Shown piece after piece: positions 1 to 10,760 of a stretch of 64,000 nucleotides of DNA. Source of the DNA: Polytrichum commune (taxonomy: Eukaryota > Streptophyta > Polytrichopsida > Polytrichales > Polytrichaceae); NCBI GenBank assembly GCA_950295325.1, contig OX485809.1, forward strand, positions 1,490,001 to 1,554,000. Direction: 5' to 3'. Under the pieces are notes generated by a model, which was given only the letters and a program-made list of their open reading frames with translations, had not been told where the DNA came from and made no database searches. The translations under genes and the position numbers were made by a program. How positions within the stretch are numbered: the first letter of the stretch is position 1; each line of letters opens with the position of its first letter.

Positions 1-1740
1 TTTTCCTAGACAAGCTCACAAGTGCATTATTCCAATTTTCTCAAAGTAAGGGTTATAGAGGTCATTGACAACCACATAATGAAACTAATTTGATTGCATG
101 TTGTTTCAATTTGTACAAATTCTATATGAAGTTATGATCAAAAGAAACTGAAAACTAGTAAGAGTCTATAAAGCCCTCAACTTGGAGAATTATGTGTCAA
201 AAGACATGTTGAAAGTTGATCTACTTGTCAAAAAACCAGTGATATAGAGATTGGGCCATCACATGAAAGGCAAGGCCCTTTGTCAAAACAAACACTACAC
301 ACCCCAACCAAATATAGGGGTTCGATTAAGAAAAACAACTAAATTACACCTTGACATACCTAACGATCGTGTGCAATAATTACCTCTCTCCAGTGTTATG
401 AAACTTGCAAACCATGTTGCAACAGTCGTGAAATGTCGTGCATTGTGAAGTTGTGGCATAGGTTCACCAATTCTTTCAATACACTCTAACTCCATAACAT
501 CACACTCGTGACAACCAAAGTGCACGTGATATTAAGGAGGTGTGTACTGCTAACACGAATATGTGATAATAGAATGTTATTGTAGTGTGTGACAATATGG
601 ATAAACACAAAGTCAACACTACAACAACAACAACAATAATAATAACAGTGTGATGCATGCGGACGTGTGATTTGAATCCCAGAGTGGACGATTTGAATGT
701 CAAACCTGTGATATATGAGAGGGAAATGTGATAACAAGGAGGTATATTCAAACTGAGCACATCCTTTCCGTACGGTTTCCGGATACAAGGGCCACTTCAC
801 ACACGAGCCAAGAGCCGTGACCATGAAGTTGTGGGAGCCCAAATGAAAGTGTCCAAAGGCCGTCCCAACACACCTCCATAATCATGTATTGTGGTCACGG
901 ATCCTCAAGTGTAGTGTGAAGCCATATATGACCGGGCCCTCAACCAAATGCTATTCCAATGAATTTCTATTCATGCGGATCCTCACACATGATAAAATAG
1001 AATAAACCAACAGTTGTGAGCGTTCGGAATGCCATGCTCTCCCAGTTTTGTGTCAAGCCTACCTCCATGACGTGGTTTTTGAAAACAGTCCAAGTGACCA
1101 TGAAACATGATCCATTCGATGCCATGTAGGAATCCATGTAGACTCTACACCCATCTTGCATTCACATACTCCGTTGGCCCCTCAAGCGTAGTTGGACCGG
1201 CTCCACGTTTTCCACCAATGAGAGTGCTTGATTGAAGTGTACTGGTGACGGGCTCTCAGTCTCGTGTGTGAAGTGGCCCTAAGAGAGGGGTGTGACATTA
1301 CGGAAGACGAGGAGGTGAGGGTGTGTCTGCAGACACGTTTCAACACTCACCTACTACTACCGGCTTTCTTATCCCACTTCAATTAATTTAGTGATAATTG
1401 ATAAAGCACTCCCGCCAGCGGTTTGTGGCACCAGCTTGCACATGACTTTCTTTTTTCAGGCATGCTCCGTGATTCAAACTTCATATTTAGCATCGAGAAA
1501 CAAGAATAGCATGCATGCAAAAATGGTGCACCTGTGGGCTCATGGGCGACTCATCACACTACGGAATCCAACATAATGTACCTCTCCTTACCATTCATAA
1601 AGTACAAGTTGCTAGTCCCACTCGTGTACTAGCTCTGTACATTTGAGCTATTTGCGAGTGCACCTCCAAGCTTAGCGATTTCGGGAAGTTACACTATTAC
1701 ACTGACACGTGAAAACGCCATCAATTAGGGCCGCTGTAGA
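1..1740. other. Gene-free flank, no gene seen
   Basis: I find no supported gene here; the open frames are short and show no family motif. Around 285-420 lies a partial copy of a dispersed repeat that recurs near 10440-10690 and 28880-29150. The shared core reads CAAATATAGGGGTTCGATTA here and in slightly different forms at the other sites. The right end runs into a GATA microsatellite at about 1738-1759 that served as the insertion target of the next element. Confidence 0.5.
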
Positions 1741-1759
1741 TAGATAGATAGATAGATAG

Positions 1760-2996
1760 GGGGGACGTTAAGTACCCCCCCACGAACTAATAGGGATTCC
1801 ATATTCGGGCGGGGGCAGCCCTCCCACGAAATTTCTGGCCCCGCCCGGATTTTTTCCAAACCCGCCCGAAAATAGCTGCCCGCCCCACCCGAAAACGAAA
1901 AAAACATTGCTCTTCCATTCTTGAAGGCCGCTTGACTACAAATCCCATATTGAGTGCACTTCACCTTCAAGGTCTCAAATCCAATATATATGTGCACTTC
2001 CACCTAGTAAATAAGGCATTAAATGGGATTTCATTCCGGAAGTGAAACCATCAACCAAGAATGTAATTAACTTGGAAGTCAAAAAATTAGAAAATCCTCA
2101 TCAACATTGAGGTTATAATTTTTATGACTTACCATTTGAAATTGTCTTCGTCATTCTTAAATGACACTTAAATTTAGTGTGCTGATGTGGTATGTATATT
2201 TTATAATATTTTAGATAATTCTGGCTACTTTCAATAATATTCATACGCACTTATTCTAATTAAGTGTGATTTAATGTAATTATGTCTAATTAATTCTGAT
2301 TAATCCTAATTAATCCCAAATAAATCAGAAAGTATTCTTTCCAAATTAAGTAAGACTAATTAATCCTAAAATTTAATTACTGGAATTAACTCCAATTAAG
2401 TCCAATCAATTTCAGTAATTACAATACTCAATTTTTATATCCAGTAAGCCTAATTAACCCTAAATTTTAATTAATGGAATTAACTCCAATTAAATCCGGT
2501 AATTAAAATAATTGATTAATTAGTTCCATTAAGTATATTTTATAAATAAGTGCGTATGAATATTATTGAAAGTAGCCAGAATTATCTAAAATATTATAAA
2601 ATATACATACCACATCAGCACACTAAATTTAAGTGTCATTTAAGAATGACGAAGACAATTTCAAATGGTAAGTCATAAAAATTATAACCTCAATGTTGAT
2701 GAGGATTTTCTAATTTTTTGACTTCCAAGTTAATTGCATTCTTGGTTGATGGTTTCACTTCCGGAATGAAATCCCATTTAATGCCTTATTTACTAGGTGG
2801 AAGTGCACATATATATTGGATTTGAGACCTTGAAGGTGAAGTGCACTCAATATGGGATTTGTAGTCAAGCGGCCTTCAAGAATGGAAGAGCAATGTTTTT
2901 TTCGTTTTCGGGCGGGGCCAGAAATTTCGTGGAAGGGCTGCCCCCGCCCGAATATGGAATCCCTATTAGTTCGTGGGGGGGTACTTAACGTCCCCC
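1760..2996. mobile_element. Mutator-like foldback transposon with 9-bp target duplication
   Basis: This is a non-autonomous inverted-repeat element. The left end starts GGGGGACGTTAAG at 1760 and the right end finishes CTTAACGTCCCCC at 2996. The arms stay recognisably complementary to about 2257 on the left and from about 2545 on the right, so each is close to 450-500 bases. The left arm has roughly 50 extra bases near 1845-1900. Both ends are flanked by GATAGATAG (1751-1759 and 2997-3005), a 9-bp direct repeat. That length is the usual Mutator-superfamily duplication, although the target is a GATA repeat and could mislead. The centre (about 2258-2544) is AT-rich with repeated TTAATT-type words and no transposase. 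Because the arms are reverse complements, the same short peptide can be read from both, which is not a gene. Confidence 0.82.
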
Positions 2997-3154
2997 GATA
3001 GATAGAAACTCCGGTCCCTTTTTAGCAAGGGGCCGGCGTGAATAAAGTGTCCGTTCGTAATGTCAATGACCCGATGCCCACCGGACAAGGGGACATTGGG
3101 GCAATACTACTCTCCCCTTTCGAGGATGGGCACTATAGTGACACACCATACTAG

Positions 3155-3362
3155 TTCCTAGCTAGCCACTAGTGCCTTGAAGATACCGGACATGGTATCC
3201 CCCCAAAGGGCTTTGAGGTACCCATACAACAAGGTCCAAGGACCCCCCACCATAGTTGGGTGGACTAAGGTGGTGAGCACCACGCTGGCATGGGGAATAG
3301 AACCCACAACCTCCTCATTGGGGGTCATGAGCCCTAACCACCAAGCCAAGGCCCGTGGTGCC
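3155..3362 (-). mobile_element. tRNA-derived SINE
   Basis: Read on the minus strand, the sequence begins with a tRNA-like head. A box A-like TGGCTTGGTGG lies at about 3337-3347, and a box B-like GGTTCTATTCC lies at about 3293-3303. The spacing is about that of an internal RNA polymerase III promoter. The body then runs down towards about 3155. No tRNA cloverleaf can be completed after box B, so this is a SINE rather than a tRNA gene. The 3' end and any target duplication are not resolved. Confidence 0.55.
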
Positions 3363-3460
3363 CCCGCTGTACACCTAGAGGCCGGGCCAATTTGTTGTGT
3401 GTAAGGGGCTTGAAATCCTCATTTGTGATTGGTCGAAAGGTTGAAATCGGTCCCAATTCC

Positions 3461-3888
3461 TTTACACCTAGAGGCTGGGCCGATTGGGTGGTATGAATTC
3501 TTTTAATCAAATAATGTATGGTCTGACACGACTTGAGCTCATTGAATTGGGTGCACCCAAAATGATGGCCACTTCTTGGCTTCGGGGCCAATGTCAAATT
3601 TCAGCAAACAAATGTTTTTAAATAAAATATGTTTTTTTAGTGAACCATGTCCATTGGATTATGTGGAAATATGAACGGCTCTATGCTAGATTATGCTAGA
3701 TCTGCTGGATTATGCTAAATTTATTGAATCGACCTAGCTTCTTGGCCCTAAGGCCTTTACATATGGGAAAATTGGCCCCCATTATAATCTTATTCTAATG
3801 TGTAGTTGAGGCTGGCCTCCAACCCAAAAGGGAATGAAATTTCATGTAATCTACCTCAAGGGGAATTGGCCCGGCCTCTAGGTGTAAA
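3461..3888. mobile_element. Small inverted-repeat element (MITE-like)
   Basis: Terminal inverted repeats of about 27 bases, beginning TTTACACCTAGAGGC, lie at 3461-3487 and, inverted, at 3862-3888. A further direct copy of the same terminus (ACACCTAGAGGCCGGGCC) is at 3371-3388, which suggests nested or repeated insertion. No convincing target-site duplication was found and there is no coding capacity. Confidence 0.45.
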
Positions 3889-4139
3889 GCAACCCTTAAA
3901 CTATTGTTCTCCCTTTTAAAATGACACGTTTGGTCGCACAAGAAAGTGTCGTAGTATCCAAATGTCATATTCTAGATAATATGACATTTTGGCCTCAAAT
4001 GTCATAAGATCGAGGTTTTTCACGAAAAAATGACCCATTTCAATGTAAATTGTCATTTTGTATACGCAATGACGATACGTAAGTATGAAAATATGTTTTT
4101 TATTAAAGAAATATGCTGAAAATATCACACAATATGGAG

Positions 4140-4960
4140 CTAAGAAAAAATACAATCCCATGATGATGTTTGCACCAAATCACACATAATAGATTGCATG
4201 TTCATCACATCAATAAGTGAAACCTCTGAAGGATGCTCCACTGCAAAACTTGACAATAATTGGGCATACTCACAAGCTTGAGGAAGCTTGATTATTGGTG
4301 TCGGTTGGTCATCCACATCATTCCCCTCCATCAACTCTCAATTCAAGTCTAAACCCAAATGGAATTTTCTACCCCAAGCCAAATCCACGAACTCAACCAT
4401 GTTGTACTCTACATCAACAAACTCTTCTCCTACTAATTGCGCATATTCTTCACTAGGCAATTCTTCACTTCCATTTTTTTCTTGCGATTTGGGTATTCAT
4501 CTCTCTCCACACACTTGAGAGCATAATAGCTTGCCTTACGCTAGGTATTGTTTTCCTCGAGTCTTGGTGAGTAGTAGAAGAATCAAACTGAGAGAGAACC
4601 CATTCCAAAGCTTCTTCTTACACCAAACTTTGAATGTAGCGGTTTTCCCCTAATCCAAGGGTTGCACCACACTTGTAACATTAGGTGGTAAGAAAACGAT
4701 AGTAATATTGCTCAATTGCAAGGTTAGAAAACCAAATGATTCACCCCTACCAACATGCTTAAGGGAATGAGTAGCAAAATCGTCCATAATTAAAACTACC
4801 TTCCACTTTGAGATTTGAAATATACAATTAATGTTGATCGTCCAACTGTCAATTACATATGATGTCCTCCATACCGTTTGGTTTGCAAACCACCACACAT
4901 AATCTATCGGCAATCACCTCCCGAAGCATCTTGGGCGTAGAGATTTGTAAATAATCATAC
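4140..4960 (-). pseudogene. Decayed pogo/Tigger-type DDE transposase
   Basis: On the minus strand a translated block at 4650-4913 shows a DDE_1-family core. It includes a KVVLIMDDFATHS segment, where the second catalytic Asp normally sits, followed by LSNITIVFLPPNVTSVVQPLD. That last block is the hallmark of Tigger/jerky/pogo transposases. Downstream, in other frames, come a segment like AFKVWCKKK and then PQACEYAQLLSSFAVEHPSE (about 4140-4334), which fits the family's C-terminal tail. The frame is broken by shifts and stops between about 4334 and 4650, and the N-terminal DNA-binding region is not seen. It is a dead DNA-transposon fragment. Confidence 0.7.
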
Positions 4961-5050
4961 GTTTCAACTTGTCACTACTTGTTGTGTTTACAAACAAGAG
5001 CAAGAACAACAATGAATCAACCACAATTCTATGGGAGTCATGATTTTTCT

Positions 5051-5270
5051 AGTACACTAAATATAGTATTTAGTATCACTTACTATTTGGAATTACACGT
5101 TGCTATATCTTTTTCCTATTGACGATATTTATTACCAAGTAGTAAAATTTAACGTTCTATAATGCCCAGAAAACAATTTGACGTATGCTACAAAAATAAG
5201 AGATATTCAATAAACATATATAACATTGTGTAATTCCAACTAGTAAGTGACACTAAATATAATGTTTACT
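5051..5270. repeat. Short inverted-repeat element
   Basis: Arms of about 38 bases, including TATTTGGAATTACAC on the left (about 5083-5097) and its near-complement GTGTAATTCCAACTA on the right (about 5228-5242), enclose about 130 AT-rich bases. Loose copies of the terminus GTGACACTAAATAT recur near 5551. The form suggests a MITE, but I could not define a target duplication. Confidence 0.4.
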
Positions 5271-6850
5271 TTAGTTCCTCTTTACCTTGGAAATAGTGGT
5301 GAGGGCCATGCTCAAAGGGGGGGAGTCAACATGCACTCTTTGCTATTGTCAACAACTTGTGATGAAATATTGTTATGGATGATTGAATTTTGGATGTAAA
5401 ATCACTTGGTAAGTGACAGTAATTGCAACACTGTAAATCTATTATCCCCAAAAAAATTTACAAGGAACGACAAATAATGTTGGGTTAACATTGAGAATTG
5501 GTGACACTACACCGAGGTTTACAATTAGTATTGAACAAGATAATTAAAATTCGTGACACTAAATATCATATTCAGTGTAGCATTAACCTCCTTCTTTTTT
5601 CCTTTTTGTCTCCTTTTCATTTTCAATTAGACCAACAAGTTAACATTAGCCTCTATCTCACGGAAGCTACCACACTCTGCCACTTTAGAGAATTAACTAG
5701 TTTGAAACCATCATGATATACTTTCAAACTCATTAGCCTTTTCGGCTTCCCGGACTTTGAAATCAATTTCATTTCATTTCACAAATGAGGTTTTAATGTT
5801 GGACCATGGCCCCTTGAAAATATTGTAAAACAAAGAACATAATATTTACTTTCCATACAAATGTGTCCCTTGTGATCCAATCTAAAGCAATAATACTTAT
5901 TCTTTTGATCATTTGAGTTGTGTCAGTAGACCACATTCCTTCCTAGCAAGTGTAAATCACCACTTAGTGGAACACTCATAGATAATAGCACCATCTATTA
6001 CTATCTTGTACTAAAAGTGACCATGTACCTACTAATCCTAGAGGAAAAGAAAATTATGAAACTTACGCATTTTATACGGCCCACTCAAATGTGTCCCTTG
6101 CAAGCGGGTCTAAAGACATTAGTATTGTTTTGATAACTTAAAAACCATGTCATTTAGATCACGTTAACTTTTCTTCTAGCAAGTGGTGATTAATTAGTGC
6201 AGCACTTTTTTTCTTTTTCTTTTTTATAGACAGAAGGTCAAAAGACCAACGCCAATATGCATTAAGAACCTAGTAAGACACGACCACTTCAAGGGGAGGC
6301 GGAGCCCCTTCGGACCAGTGTGTATGTTTGACAAATTTTATTTGACGTTCAACTTTAAATTCAAAGTGTCACGTGATGTTTTCAAAAACAAAATTGACTG
6401 TCAATTGACATCTACATTTTTGTCTAGAATGTTACCTCTGTATCATATGCCTAGTAGTACGTGTCATTTCAATTTGTAAAAGTGCCAATTTGACATGTGA
6501 TTGTTTTCTTCACAAGTCACACTACATGTGAAAATCTAAATTGTGCGTGTCAAATGACGTGCATTTTATTTTTGTGCGAGTGTTTGCATGTCAAATATCA
6601 AAAACTTGCAAAAACTTTGTCAAAAATACACACTGCCTCAGACGCCATGGAAAGAGAATTAGTGGGTATTAGTGGATCACTTCAACACACATAGGTGGTA
6701 TATAGAGCATCATCTATTGTTATCTTGTACTGAAAATGGGCCATGGTACCATTGTACCTTACCTACTACATACTGCGAAGCGGAAGAGATTCAGAGGAGA
6801 TTCTTGAGCCCAGGTACATAATTCGTACTTTGCTTAAATAGAAATTATCT
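5271..6850. repeat. Gene-free stretch with divergent direct repeats
   Basis: No gene is supported. Two blocks resemble each other: CAAATGTGTCCCTTG at about 5858 and about 6088, each followed by a similar 60-100 bases. The segment ending ATCTATTACTATCTTGTACT near 5993-6012 recurs in changed form near 6713-6732. This looks like old repeated insertion or local duplication. Confidence 0.35.
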
Positions 6851-7240
6851 CTTTACATTTTACCGCTGCCAAGAATGTTTCGGGGACAGCTGATCATGAT
6901 CCCTCGGAACTTCGAGGCAGCGAGGTAGATCTGGGCACGTAGTAAGTTAATTAAACTTCCTGCTGTCGAGGCGAGTCCAAGTCCCCTCCTCCGCGCTTCG
7001 GACGCATAAAACCTCCACCGATCCACCATTTCTCGTGTCTCCACATCTCCTGCCTCCGCAGTGAGTGCAGCGAAAGTAAGGAAGGCCACCACCGGCAGGT
7101 GGAGAGCTCGTCATCGGCAGTACTCACAGATAGATTGAAAAATAGAGGCAACTTTAGCAGGTTGTCTTCTTCTTCATCATCTTCTTCACACACTGGGTTG
7201 ATCTTAGCAGCACGCAGCTGGGTTTGGGCTGGTTGCAAAG

Positions 7241-9276
7241 ATGGCTCGTCTTATGGCTGTTTCGATGACGCTAGTTGCCCTCCTGGTAGCTGTCGCACTT
7301 GTGGCAGAGCCCGTGGTCGCTTTCACTAAAAGCGAGTTCGGCTACTACGCCGACTCTGTCGCCCAAAAATCTGGGGATGGAACTCCTGCTGGTGGAGCGG
7401 GAACTCTTAGCACCACCAGTACTGGCACCGCGTTGCAACCCGCTGCGGTGGCCAGCCGAACCATTGTGGTGGACCAATCCGGGAAAGGTAACTACAAGAC
7501 CGTGCAGCAAGCTATCAACGCTGTGCCCGATAACAACAAGATGCGTGTGATCATCGTCATCAGGCCCGGTGTCTACAGGTGTGCTTCGACACCAATATAC
7601 TCTAGTTTCATGATGATCAGAACCTTGAAACTCATGAGCTCAGGTTTTGGTCCACCGTCGTTTTGTTGGTCGATCTGCGAGTTGAGTTGAGTTCGAGTGA
7701 GCTGGGTAAACCTGGGTGAGATTGGCTTTGTGACATTCCCATCTTGTTGCTCGGATTTTAATTCACGATTGGTTGGTCGTCGATGAGTCTAATTGAGCTG
7801 GAGAGACTGGGGTGGGATTGTAGCTCAGGTCTTGGGGCCTTGAGCTACCATTGTTTGCTTGTTTGTCGTGCTCAGAAGAATAAATGAGCTTGAGAAACTA
7901 GAATGAGATTCTCTTCTATATCCCAGCTTGTAGCTCAGGTTTTAATCGACAGTTGTTTATTTGTGGAGATCAATAGTGTGATGAGTTGGCTTGCGGCTCT
8001 AGTGTCGGACCTTGAACCATCATTGCTTATGAGTCGAGATTAAGTGAGGGAGATGAACCCGGTTAGATTGGCTTGTGAAAGCCCCCGCTGTGGCTTCTCG
8101 GTACTCAAACGGTTGTATTTGTGAATTCAGACAGAAGGTGCTCATCCCAAGTTCCAAGCCTTACATCACATTCCAGTGCTCAGGAAGGAAGACTATCCTT
8201 GTCTGGGGTGACACCGCCGCCAAGGCAGGAGGAACCTCCAAGAGTGCGTCCACAGCAATCGAAGCCGATCACTTCATCGCCACCGACTGCACATTCTCGG
8301 TAATGAATGCGCACACACACTCACCTTTCCCACTTTAACTAAATGCTGTTCGACGTCGGGCCCTATAGTTTATCGTCCTCGGTACAAGGGGCCGTGCAGC
8401 TCTATTGTGGATTATTAAGAACCTGGACGAGTGCAGGTCGTGTTCCGCATCGTTCATGTTGAGTGGATTGTGGGGTTTATACGAATCTTCATGTCAAGAA
8501 CCTAGTTTGGAACATAACTAGACGTAGGAACTTTACTTGAACATGGAAACCACGGAACTTTGATTTTTTTCTAACTTTAGAACACAAGGCTGAATGCAAT
8601 ATTACATCGAAACGGTGAATCTGCCATTTTTGAAATGCTTTCGCATTTTTCTAAATTGTATGTTTGATGTTGTTGTGTGCAGAACTCTGCACCTGCACCA
8701 CCCGGTGGAGCTGTCGGAAAGCAGGCCGTCGCCCTGAGAATCAAGGGAGACTACGGCGCTTTCTACCGCTGCTCTTTCTACGGAGCCCAAGACACTCTGT
8801 ACGACCAGGCAGGCCGTCACTACTTCAAGGACTGCTTCATGCAGGGCTCCATCGATTTCATCTTCGGAGACGGCCAGTCTATCTACCAGAGCTGCCGCAT
8901 TAACTCCATTGCCAAGGCTAACAGCGGATCCATCACCGCCCAGAAGAGGGGCCCAGACAACTTGTCCAGCGGATTCTCCTTCGTCGGCTGCACCATCACC
9001 GGGTCCGGTACCATCTACTTGGGCCGTGCTTGGGGAACGTACTCCAGGGTTGTGTTCATCCGTTGCAACATCACCAACAAGATCATCCCCGCCGGATGGT
9101 TCGACTGGGGTGACAAGAGGCGCCAGAAAACCGTCTTCTACGGAGAGTACCAGTGCACAGGGCAAGGAGCTAACCGAGCTGGACGCGTAAAGTGGTCTTA
9201 TGTGCTTTCCGCCAAGCAAGCGCAAGCATTCTCCAGCCTCGGCTTCATTGATGGGCAGAAGTGGCTCGGAAAGTAA
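7241..9276 (+). CDS. Pectinesterase (pectin methylesterase), three exons
   Basis: The enzyme removes methyl esters from cell-wall homogalacturonan. My model has exons 7241-7578, 8131-8299 and 8683-9276 with GT-AG introns, giving 366 residues. Residues 1-27 form a hydrophobic secretion signal ending near VVA. The catalytic domain follows from about residue 75 (SGKGNYKTVQQAINAVP). Family residues are present at the right spacing: Q183 (GKQAVAL), Q205 and D206 (AQDTLYDQ), D227 (SIDFIFGDG), R284 and W286 (LGRAWG). There is no long PRO/inhibitor-like region, so it is the short form that acts once secreted. FIFGDG is a mild variant of the usual FIFGN. The third exon is markedly richer in C and G than its surroundings. 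The start was chosen because it directly precedes the signal peptide. I do not assign a subfamily. Confidence 0.9.
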
Positions 9277-9493
9277 ATATTAGTAGGTGATGATTGATTG
9301 CAGGCTACCACTTGGGTGGTTTTGGTATATAATTGCAGGTTGTAGTTCCGATTACTGTGGCACATTGGCCTCCGGCGCTTGGGAGATAATGATGACCTAT
9401 ATCCCATATTGTTCCAGCTTAGTTTCTTGATTGTTCTATTCATATATTATAGAGGCCAGCTCAACAGAAAAGACTGAAAGGCTGTGCGAATTC

Positions 9494-9499
9494 AATAAA
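9494..9499 (+). terminator. Candidate poly(A) signal of the pectinesterase gene
   Basis: An AATAAA hexamer lies about 220 bases after the TAA stop in otherwise non-coding sequence, a reasonable position for 3' end formation. It is only a candidate, since plant poly(A) signals are degenerate. Confidence 0.4.
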
Positions 9500-9594
9500 A
9501 CTGTCCCATTCATGGAGGCATCCGGTTTCATGAAATAACACGTTTGTGACTTTGAGTGAAATGCGATGTTGCACTATGTGGTCACTGCGAAGCA

Positions 9595-10760
9595 CTTGGA
9601 CAAGCACTCCAGATTTCTCGATGGATGCATCGGAAAATAATTGTTCGTAGGTTGTTCTTTGTTTGCAGGCAGCTTGGCACTGATCAGTTTTGACTCCGTT
9701 AATCTAACTTATTGAGCACTGTAATGGCACAAATATGACACCTTTCAGTGAAAACTAAGAATGTCACAAAGTTGACAAGCGAATGTGATCAAATGCACTC
9801 GATTCCAGTATTGGTAGATTTGGTGTATAAATGCAGGTCTAAAAGAGTAATACCTATTTCCCATACGGTTGTGATCTAGTTAACCAGTCATTTGACTTCA
9901 TACTTTATACATACAGAAATCGGTTCAACGGAGAAGTTTGTAATCTTGTGCGGATGTAGTGAACTCTCCCATGCATAGAAGAAAGGTATGTGAGTGTTAG
10001 ATCGTTTTCCATGTTTTCCCAACTTCTACTGATTAGATTTACACAACGAAATTTGTGTTGTATTAGCTATACTAGGGGCGCCTATTCCCCATCAAGACCG
10101 ATCAACAATCTATAGGGTGCCCCGGTTTCGGCTAGACTGGGATTGAACTTCCAATGAGGCTGGTACTGAATTTTGATTGACTCAATAGAGCCATAACATA
10201 TGTCTTGGTTTTGAGTTCTAAAGTGAGGACAAATAAGCATATCAAATGAGAGGTTAAGACAGATTTTAGACATTGGAAAAACATCTGGGCTAACTTTTGG
10301 ATTCAAAAATTCAGAATATTTTCAATCCAAGGAAACAAAACACTGAAATATTTGTAGTCCTCTAAATATTATCATCCTACATGGGAAAAGATTACACCAC
10401 CTTATATTTTGTCTCTACTCTAATCTACTATAAAGTATCAGCAAAAACCGGATTGAGAATTAGACCTCCCTTGCTTTAGTTATGGTTATTAGAAGTGCAT
10501 GTTTGTTGATTTCTTAATGGAATACACAAAGTCTCCCAATTTTTTTGCTATTGAGCATTAGGTAATAACATTTTGAAGACCTATTCCTACCTCTTATGGT
10601 GTTTTTTCTTTATCCTCCCCGAACTACACACCGATCAAATATAGAGTACCGATTAAGAAAAGTATCTGAATAAACACCCGCATACCTAATCCGGTTTCAT
10701 GAATATTATGTTTGTACCTTAAGTGTAAAATGCAATGTTGCCCAAGGGACTGTGATGAGA
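9595..10760 (+). repeat. Decayed duplicates of the pectinesterase 3' end and flank
   Basis: Bases about 9600-9680 resemble the end of the pectinesterase coding region and its first 3' bases (about 9238-9310). They share a GATGG...CGGAAA block, then TAGGT and TTTGCAGGC. Bases about 9818-9990 resemble 9318-9510, for example TTTGGTGTATAAATGCAGGT against TTTGGTATATAATTGCAGGT. Bases about 10690-10760 resemble 9520-9600. No intact coding exon remains, so these are remnants of tandem duplication rather than a second gene. Confidence 0.5.
10440..10690 (+). repeat. Dispersed repeat, copy also at 28880-29150
   Basis: This block aligns by eye with 28880-29150 over most of its length. Shared landmarks are GCATGTTTGTTGATTTCTTAATGG against GCATGTTTGTTGGTTTCTTGATGG-type words, then CTCCCAAT, then CCGATCAAATATAGAG against CCAATCAAAATATAGG, then AACTAAGAAAAG-like sequence. 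A shorter copy is at about 285-420. All are on the same strand. No coding potential or terminal structure was found. Confidence 0.5.

Noticed and set aside
1725-2988. Two identical small proteins on opposite strands (MEVHIYIGFETLKVKC...)
   Set aside because: They are the two arms of one foldback transposon read in opposite directions, not duplicated genes.
8602-9225. A 207-residue open frame on the minus strand
   Set aside because: It is the antisense shadow of pectinesterase exon 3, created by strong G/C-ending codon bias. The plus-strand frame has all catalytic residues and splice sites.
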